The notes below the pieces were generated by a model that was not told where the DNA came from, searched no databases, and worked only from the letters and a program-made list of their open reading frames with translations. 64,000 nt of DNA from Whitmania pigra (Eukaryota; Annelida; Clitellata; Hirudinida; Haemopidae): the NCBI GenBank assembly GCA_021613335.1, contig JAJTWR010000159.1, positions 3,630,001 through 3,694,000 of the forward strand. The letters run 5' to 3'. Below are positions 56,488 through 64,000 of the stretch, one piece after another. Each line of letters starts with the position of its first letter. The first letter of the stretch is position 1. The translations under genes and the position numbers were made by a program.

Positions 56488-57393
56488 TTAAATCATAAAA
56501 GGTAGATCGTTATTTTTGAATCCGTTACCATAGTACAATGAACCAAAGAACCTTGTGTTTGGAACGTGATAAAATACATATCCAAGCCACAGCAAACTTT
56601 TTATGGTGACCATATCCCCGCCTTTTTCGTATTGCAAACTCCAGCTGATGTTTCCAGGAATATCCTCAACAACTGGATCCAGGAAATCTACCGAATAATC
56701 TAGATCAGCTCGTTGCAGTATTGTTTTCTCTAAAAGGCGTTTGGCGGGTCTAAAGTGGCGATAGTAATAGAGATTGCCTGTTTCGACCGATGTCAAGCCT
56801 TTGAAGAGCAAGTTCTCTTGAACGTGTCCACTCACAGTTCTAACGTAAGCCCCCCTGGGTACAATGCTTGTTTCCGTGTCTATCCAATCAATGATGGCTG
56901 TGAGGCGATCCTCCTCTTTTATTGTAACTCGATTTGATACTTCAGATTTGACCTCTTCCTCGTCCTCTGTTTTATTATCACAAATATCATGTTATTAGTA
57001 ACTAAATTAAGATAGTGTCTCTGAGCATTATTTACCTATTGCCTCTTCAGCATTTTCTCCCATGTCGCTCAGTAAACCAGTCAACATGCCCTTTATTTTT
57101 CGAGCATCGTAACGCAATTTTTCGTTAGGTGGATTAAGCAGTACCCAATTTACGCAATCTTGACTGCAAAGAGTTCGCCGATCCATGGCTCTGTTGGGGT
57201 TTTCAATGCCTTGAACAACGTAATAAGGCTGTGACATAGTTGAAATACGCCCCCAATAAAATAATTCACAAAAATTCATTTCGTTTTTCAGCACTTTGAG
57301 GGACGTCTCTGTAGCAGACTTGATTTCGCTAGACATAATTATGCCATCGTTATTTAAATTGTTTATGAATAAGCTAAGGAAATTTGAATTCAT
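56488..57393 (-). CDS. RSPH9: Radial spoke head protein 9
   Basis: Two exons, 57393-57036 and 56966-56488, give 278 residues (human RSPH9 276). The protein is part of the radial spoke head of motile axonemes. Family blocks are LFYWGRIS, PYYVVQGIENPNRAMDRRTL, QDCVNWVLLNPP, VTIKEEDRLTAIIDWIDTET, IVPRGAY, LLEKTILQRADLDYSVDFLD, DIPGNISWSLQYEKGG, SLLWLGYVFYHVPNTR and the C-terminal NNDLPFMI (human MDLPFML). The start at 57393 aligns with the human N-terminus. An upstream in-frame ATG at 57453 would add 20 mostly hydrophobic residues and is judged less likely. It is head-to-head with the METTL21A-like gene. Confidence 0.96.
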
Positions 57394-57812
57394 ATCTGAA
57401 CTTGAAACAACAACGGTCACCGAGAAACCCAAGAAACAAAGTTTCAAACACAAAATCTTTGTAATACATAAGGAATGTGCAAGGTTTGCCTTTTCCGTGC
57501 TTTATTTTAGGTGTGTGGTTTTTTTTTAAAGTAATACAGTTATTGCTTATTCTAATAAAATGAAAGTCGCAGCTAATATAATCGCTTTAAAGTGTAATTA
57601 ATATAAAACGCTAAAGTTCAACATTAGCTAAATACTTGTTTTAATTACATTTAATTTTAATTAAAAAGCCAATAAAAATCATCTTCGTTTTTTAATTTTG
57701 TTAATTGCTATCGTGACAATTACGATTCAGTTTTAGGAAAGAGGGTGATGTTGCTGTCATCAGATTGGCTTGTTTAGTTTTTAGCGCTGGCTAGTCATGA
57801 CGATGTTTAAAA
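57394..57812. promoter_or_regulatory. Head-to-head promoter region, RSPH9 / METTL21A-like
   Basis: Start codons diverge across 419 bases. Both promoters must lie here unless further 5' exons exist. A CACGTG core was looked for and not seen. No motif is claimed. Confidence 0.45.
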
Positions 57813-58686
57813 ATGGTTACAAGCCTAACCTTATTCATAGCATTTCTTGCACTATTCGTTGTTAGATGTCAGAATATGAAGTCAGGGACGGACAATAATT
57901 GTTTAACTTCAGCTCTAATTCCTTACGTTGAAGCCAAAGTACCTAACTTATTTAAACCAGAAAGGAGTTTCATCTTCAACAACACACAGCTGGTGATCCA
58001 ACAAGATTGGACAAATTTAGGAGTGGCAGGTGTTGTGTGGGATGCTGTAAGGATAATTTAATTTAAATATGTTTATTTTTGCAGGTAAATTCAATTTTAG
58101 TTAGGGTTGTATAACTTTATTGTATTGTTTGCAGGCAATTATTTTGGCTAGACACTTTGAAAATGAATCCTTAAAGGGTCTGAAGGTGCTGGAACTTGGT
58201 GCTGGGACAGGGATTCTTAGTATTGTACTGGCAAGCCTTGGTAAAATTCTTTAAATCTGCATTTGAATTTATAAGTCAAAATATTACTTTTGGTTTTATG
58301 TGTAACTTTTAGGTGCTGAAACAACAGCAACTGATTTAAAAGAATGCTTGCCACTGATTAGAAACAACATCCAGAGGAATTTTGTGGATTCAAAAAGAAT
58401 AACTGTCAAGGAACTAGTGTGGGGCCATGACTTGGATCATTTTACACCTGATTATGATCTAATTATTGGAGCTGATATTGTTTATATTGAAGAGACATTT
58501 GGTGATCTTATAAGTACATTGAGAAGATTATCAAGGAATGACTCAAAAATCTATTTATCCTCTAAAATTAGATATGAGAAAGACAGGACATTCTTTGATA
58601 GATTATCACAATTTTTCATAATCAATGAAGTGTCTTATGATGCCCAGACAGATGTGCATATACATTCAGTTATTAAAAAAATGTGA
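57813..58686 (+). CDS. METTL21A: METTL21A-like protein-lysine methyltransferase
   Basis: Three exons, 57813-58046, 58135-58240 and 58313-58686, give 237 residues, or 216 from the second ATG at 57876 (human METTL21A 218). The human enzyme trimethylates a lysine of HSP70 proteins using SAM. Visible marks are the pre-motif QQDWTNLGVAGVVWDAAIIL, SAM motif I LELGAGTGILSIVLASLG, the acidic TATDLKE, KELVWGHDL, IIGADIVYIEETFGDLISTL and VHIHSVIKKM at the C-terminus. The longer start adds a hydrophobic 21-residue leader (MVTSLTLFIAFLALFVVRCQ) absent from vertebrate METTL21A, so 57876 is the safer start. AATAAA at 59079-59084 may end the transcript. Confidence 0.92.
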
Positions 58687-60248
58687 TTTATATGATTCGT
58701 CATTTTGATGACTACTAAGGATACCAAATGGATACTAAGTGTTGTTACAAACAAAATATTGCGATGTATGTGTGGTTTATCATTGGGATGTTTGTAGAAA
58801 CATGTATCGGAATCTGGAGGTAATTCGTCGGGAAGTGACTAAAGTGACTAGATAAAGAGTTTTGCCGCCACTTTGCGAGGCTTTTCATTTCTTTATTAGA
58901 TTTCGCGAGATGGATATAGATTAATTTTTTGTTAGTTTTCATTTTTTCATCTCAAATATTGAACTAGATAATTTATGACCTTGATACCCTTAGGCCTATT
59001 TTAAAAATTTATATTTCACAATCAATCTAATAATTTAGCCTAATTTTTGCATTTGTATAACAATAAGTAAATGAGGCCAATAAAACAATTTTCGATGAAA
59101 TGCCAGTCCTGATTTTATTAACGACCCACCATTTGCACTATTTAGGTGTTTGTTGTCGTCCATCTGTATTATCAAAATAACTATCTGACTTATTTTCTGT
59201 GCTTTAGCTATTAGTGGACAATGACAAACGTTTTAAAAAATAATCATAGCTTTTACATAACAGGAATTTCTGTTTTATAATCTCGAGATTTAACTTCATT
59301 TTTGCTCCTTGAGAGGCTTCCGCCATATTGCGCAATCACGCTTCTCTGATTCTGATGGTAAATTCTGAACTTTGTCATCGTTGTGCCATAGTTTCGATTT
59401 TGACTTATGTACATTTTGAGCATTTGACTATCCACTTTTTAAATTTTTTTGATTATTTTCAAATGGTATTTACGGTGTGACTCGACTTGTATTTCCGTCA
59501 GCTAGGATGAGCTGATTGAGGATGTGATGTATCGGATGATATGATGGATGTTATCGTTTGATCTGATATCACTTTTTCCAAAGGTGTTCGTTTTATTTAG
59601 ATAATTTGATAATGTCGCCTGACATGTCTTGGAGGGCATCCGTAAGGGCGTGTTTTATTCCTAATGATTTTATCCATATTGAGGAAGCTCTGATGTACTA
59701 AACATTCATTCGGTTTTTTGTTTTTTGGTACTATGTTGGATTTCTTTATTCTCTGAAATAATGTTTTTTTTCTGATGTGGAGTGCAATTGTCATTGATCA
59801 CATAAGGACATATAAATCTAGATCAGATATAAAAATAACATCTATATGCATTTTATTAAAAGTTAATTTAATTGCTATTAATGCTATGGAAATGCAAGCA
59901 TAATTATAGTGTTTTAATGACTTAGAATCTTTTCTCATATCTATCCATCTCAGTAGATGGTAAATGTGCATAGCTTAACACAAACAACTATGTGGTTTTA
60001 TAATTTTTAGATGGTTAGTTTTCACAATGACTTTCAAGTTTTTCATTTCAATTGATGTTGATATTCATCAAACATATGGTAATATTAAACAGGGGGTTTC
60101 AACTACTGCAATGGAGGCATAAATTATGGATACTACAAAGAAAAATCTCATGTCTGATAAGATCAATGGTGTGTCAAAGTGATGCTCAGATTGATTAGTT
60201 AGATGGTAATAATGGTGTTTTGTTGACAAGGTTTTCACTGTGTTTCAG
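58687..60248. other. Gap between METTL21A-like and first recognised LARP4 exon
   Basis: About 1.56 kb, AT-rich, probably containing the METTL21A-like 3' UTR (AATAAA 59079-59084) and the LARP4 promoter with one or more 5' exons. No coding exon could be placed. Confidence 0.4.
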
Positions 60249-63200
60249 ATGTCATGGTGAATGGTTCAATTGAAGATAATGACAAAATTCTTTCACATAA
60301 AATGAATAGTGTGGAATTAAGGCCGTACACGGAGTTTTCACCAGATTTTGAGGTAGAATCCCCCACCAATATCACCACCGAAAACTCTGCCAACGAGGCA
60401 CAAGTCATTTCACCCGTTGGAGGTAGTTGGGAATTCAAATTGTGCATTTGGTGTTGATTGTCTTATTAAATTGTTGAATTTTATTTAATGGTTATTGTTT
60501 TAGATGAGAATTCTGCTCCGAAAGAGGCCTCACCGATTTGTGAAACAACCTCAGAAGAGTTGAAAGTTGTACTCAAGCAGGAGCTGGAAACAATATTTTC
60601 ACAGTTAGATGAGTTGTTTTTGCATTTGAATGTTTGATCATTTGAACACTCTTACCATGTTCATCTTACCTGATTCTCTTAAGGGAAAACTTCTCCAAAG
60701 ACAAGTTTCTCATCTCTCAACTGGACTCCGATCAGTACATTTCTTTGGATATTATCATGCAGTTGAAGCCGATAGAATGCCTCACAAAGAATGCTGGTTT
60801 AATTCTTGAACTTCTAAGAGGTCAGATTTCATGTATTTTTTGAGTGTGTCTCTTGATCAGACATTGTCTTGCCCAAGAAATTAATGGATGGTTCAGTTAA
60901 TTCGTTGTTGCTTTGTCGTTAAGAGCTTTAGTTGTTAGAACAACTGTGTGCTTTACCATAGCATAAATCAAATGTTATCTGCAAAATGAGCATTGTTTTG
61001 GAGCTTAATTCTGATTTTTTATGTTAAACATTTAAATTAATTGATCAAGTGCATCGAATGACATGAAGTTTACATTTGACATCTTAAACATAAGTCTACA
61101 TTGACTAAATACAATTGTTTTGGCCTCATAAATTATGTAAAAATTATTTTAATATGTTAAGCAAATATTGCCATAGACAGTTCCCTTAATATTACCATTT
61201 CCACTTTTAGAACTTCCCAATCTCCAGATTGATTCCTCAAACGCAAAGGTTAGGCTTGCCACACCCAGGTCCACCATCATTCTTAGGGAAGTACCTCAGA
61301 TAACTCCGAAAAAGGTTTGTAAATTCGTTTCAGTTTTGTTTATTTGTGAGACTTACTTGGAATCCTATTCATCAAATTTACATGGAATCCTAATCGACAT
61401 ATTTGCTAGCAGGTTTTTTGGTCATTTTATTTGATAGCAAATACTCCTTTTATCTGAAGCTCAATTTATTAACTTTTGCATTTGATGTTTTTGGTAATTT
61501 GTTTCCAAGTAGTATAATGGTTATCAGCCATAGTTGATCAACAAAACAAAGTAATTGTAGTGGTTGATTTCAACAAAACAGTAAAGGCAAACTTGAAGCC
61601 TTTGAGGAAATCTCATATAATTTAAGATTTTGAGTTGAGCATTTAATTTTTAAAGTTAGTTGACATTTTAAATGCTTTAAGTTTACATTGTAATTTGTCA
61701 TGTGATCTTTATGCTTGCTCTCATCAAAATGAAGGATGCTTGCTTTTATGAACTTTGATTTTTGTTAATAGAAATATTTAGAAAGTTTAGTCAGTATAGT
61801 TAAAGTTTTGCTAGTTTGGAGACATGGAAAGTTATAAACATAGGGCATTACAATTGTAAACTTGTATAACTTCAATATGCAGTCATAGGATCCATGCTTA
61901 TTGCACAGTTTGCTTAAAAGTAATAACTGATCATTATTTACTTCTCTTACTTTGCAATCTTCCTAGTACATACAGGAGCATTTAATTTTTTAATAATGTC
62001 TTAATTATTATTGAGGAGCACTAATTAGATTGGTATGTTTTGGTTTTCCATGTAGTACTTAAGTTCTAATAACTTTAGATGTAGGTTGTACTTTTTCTTA
62101 TCAAAATATTTATTTGTTTGGAGACATAAATTGTGGGTGACAGCCTGATGTTTGGAAATCTTTATTTAAAAACTGATTGCATCAGACAAATCAAACTTAT
62201 CAAGCTTAGATCACTTTGAACCATGGCCAAAGCTACTTCAGTTAATATTTTTGGATCGAAGGATTTGAAATTAAAAATTAAAATAATTATCTTCTGAGGT
62301 GGACCCTATAAATATTATCATTAACGGTTAAGAAATTAAATGTTAGTTGCTCAGTAAACTAAAAAGATCATTGAGAACTTGAAGCGACTGACATATGCAA
62401 AGTCATAGTGAATCACAACCTCTTGCTATAAAAACCATAGGATATTGAAAGATTGTTCGAGGCCCCAGATTGCCCACCTTGTGTTCGATGCGAATTCGCG
62501 GGCAACGAGAACTGGTACGTAACATTCCTGACCGAAGACGATGCACACAGAGCCTATAATCACTTGAGAGAGAACGTCCAAAGCTTTCTAGGAAAACCGA
62601 TTATGGTGAGCTTGCGTCGTCACATTTCTATCTTTAGCTCGCTTAAGCGAATCAGGCTTCAGGGTGCGTAAATAATCGCAAAGTAATTTGGCAGCTTATC
62701 CTGATAATTCTATATTTTTGAACTTTTGTTTGAGTCATTTGAGTTTTTTTGCATGTTAGGGCTATTATGAGAATGTGAATGTTCTTCATTTGACTACAGG
62801 CAAGGATAAAGACCAGCAACACCTTCATTTCAAGTTCGAGCAAAACGGCTTCCACCTCGGGGGGGAGATTTCACCCCAGTCCACTGGCTTCGGAGGGCTT
62901 GGAAGTCCTCCCGCAACACATTCACGGCTTCCCTGCTCAGGCACAACCCACTATTCTTTCAAATTATTACATACCTCAGGTATTATTGACATGACTTGAA
63001 GCCGTTTTTGTAGTAATATTTTATTATACAATAATTTTGATAACAATAAAATAATATGTATTATGTAATAGCTTATTATTGAGTATTGATGGGTTATTAC
63101 ATAATAGTTCAGTTTTAAGTTTGTCTTGTAGTTATTTTTTGTCTTTGCTCCTTTTTTTAGGCCATTCCGTTCTATCCTGAACTGCTTCCTCAACCAGTGT

Positions 63201-64000
63201 GGCCGCAGAAGTTTGTGGAGTCTTACAATGTTGGTATTATTTTATTATTTAATGTAAAATCGACCAAATATTTCCATCCATTGCAAAATGCTTCAAAGTA
63301 TTTTGATTAAGATTTAAATTAGCTAGCTAGATATTCACTAATTAGATTGAGTGTGCAAAACGCTTTGCCGTCGAACTTTGTAAGTATGATTAGTTGCTTT
63401 GGAGAGTCAATTAATGCTCGTGCTTCTACAGATTTCCATGTGCCAAGACATTGTATATGCTCAGCCTTTTTATGGTTATTCCTCTCAAGATGGTGGGGCC
63501 ACCTTCGAAAGTAATTCCAGGCAACACAAGTACATATTAATATTTATAATTTAATGACACAAAGTTTATATATATATATATGTAACACTTGTTAATTGTT
63601 ATTTGCAATTACAACTCATTAAAGTGGGAGACGTATTCCCAGTCATTTTAAATAACTTTCGGCAATATTTATATTATAAAATGGCAAACTAAAATTAGAT
63701 TACCAGGCCGTCGTGTGACTGACATGTTGCATTTAAAATTACGTATTAAATATGTTATCATTTTAACTGACATTGACCTCGAATTGTTGATGTTCTGTTT
63801 ATAGATCCTCCAACTCTGTGCACTTTCGCTCTGGTAACCATCATTACCAACACCGATCTCAAGCAGATTACGGAGGCGGGTTCTTCCATCGGTACGGCGG
63901 CTCGCACAATGAAAATCGACCGCCCCCTCGGTTCTTAAGGCAGCAAATGGCAAACATGGCTACTGCGGCTTCGGAAGGTTTGACCATTGAAAACCACAGC
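60249..64000 (+). CDS. LARP4: La-related protein LARP4/4B (partial, runs off the window)
   Basis: Nine exons seen: 60249-60422, 60504-60603, 60684-60820, 61211-61314, 62441-62605, 62800-62979, 63161-63229, 63432-63529 and 63805-64000+. LARP4 proteins bind poly(A) and PABP and stabilise mRNAs in the cytoplasm. The La motif runs from LKVVLKQELETIFS through ENFSKDKFLISQLDSDQYIS to GLILELLRELPNLQID. The RRM follows with STIILREVP, DIERLFEAPDCP, NENWYVTFLTEDDAHRAYNH and FLGKPIMARIK. After it come Ser-, Pro/Tyr- and Arg/Gly-rich tracts, as in the family. The first ATG in this frame is 60254, but the exon is open for two bases to its acceptor, so upstream coding exons (including any PAM2-like motif) may be missing. 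Confidence 0.92.

Overview
This is AT-rich nuclear DNA from an invertebrate animal. The genes are split by many short GT-AG introns (mostly about 60-400 bp, a few of several kb). The gene set includes centriole and axoneme genes (CEP152-like, RSPH9, PPP1R42), and the repeat debris is of animal type (LINE tail, hAT, pogo-like ends, MITE). The sequence alone does not fix the phylum. Nothing looks bacterial, viral or organellar. Coding exons were joined by hand using splice signals, reading phase and family similarity; for recognised genes the phases close exactly across all introns except where stated.

Layout. 1-3.0 kb: no secure gene; a MITE-like inverted-repeat element at 2.4-2.9 kb. 3.0-8.1 kb: three compact housekeeping genes, LCMT1 (-), TGDS (-) and TXNDC17 (+); TGDS and TXNDC17 are head-to-head. 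9.8-11.2 kb: an unresolved minus-strand cluster of candidate exons. 11.2-22 kb: mostly non-coding, with microsatellites, a minisatellite and a perfect 80-bp duplication. 22.2-28.9 kb: a plus-strand gene of unknown family, predicted to encode a large ectodomain, a nine-histidine run, one membrane helix and almost no cytoplasmic tail. 28.9-33.2 kb: no gene seen. 33.2-36.2 kb: a minus-strand multi-exon gene for an unrecognised helix-rich protein. 36.9-38.8 kb: transposon debris. 39.2-43.8 kb: DPP8/9-type prolyl peptidase (+). 44.0-45.7 kb: PPP1R42 (-). 46.1-54.0 kb: CEP152/asterless-like centriole scaffold (-). 54.7-56.1 kb: a divergent PP1-like phosphatase (+). 56.5-57.4 kb: RSPH9 (-). 57.8-58.7 kb: METTL21A-like methyltransferase (+). 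60.3-64.0 kb: LARP4-type La-related protein (+), running off the right edge.

How the genes relate. The right half places a PP1 regulatory-subunit homologue (PPP1R42), a centriole-duplication scaffold (CEP152), a PP1-like catalytic subunit and a radial-spoke protein (RSPH9) side by side. CEP152/PP1-like and RSPH9/METTL21A are head-to-head pairs with gaps of about 0.4-0.7 kb. This suggests shared regulation in ciliated or sperm-forming cells, but that is inference. The best candidates for undescribed biology are the His-run membrane protein gene, the helix-rich gene at 33-36 kb and the exon cluster near 10 kb.
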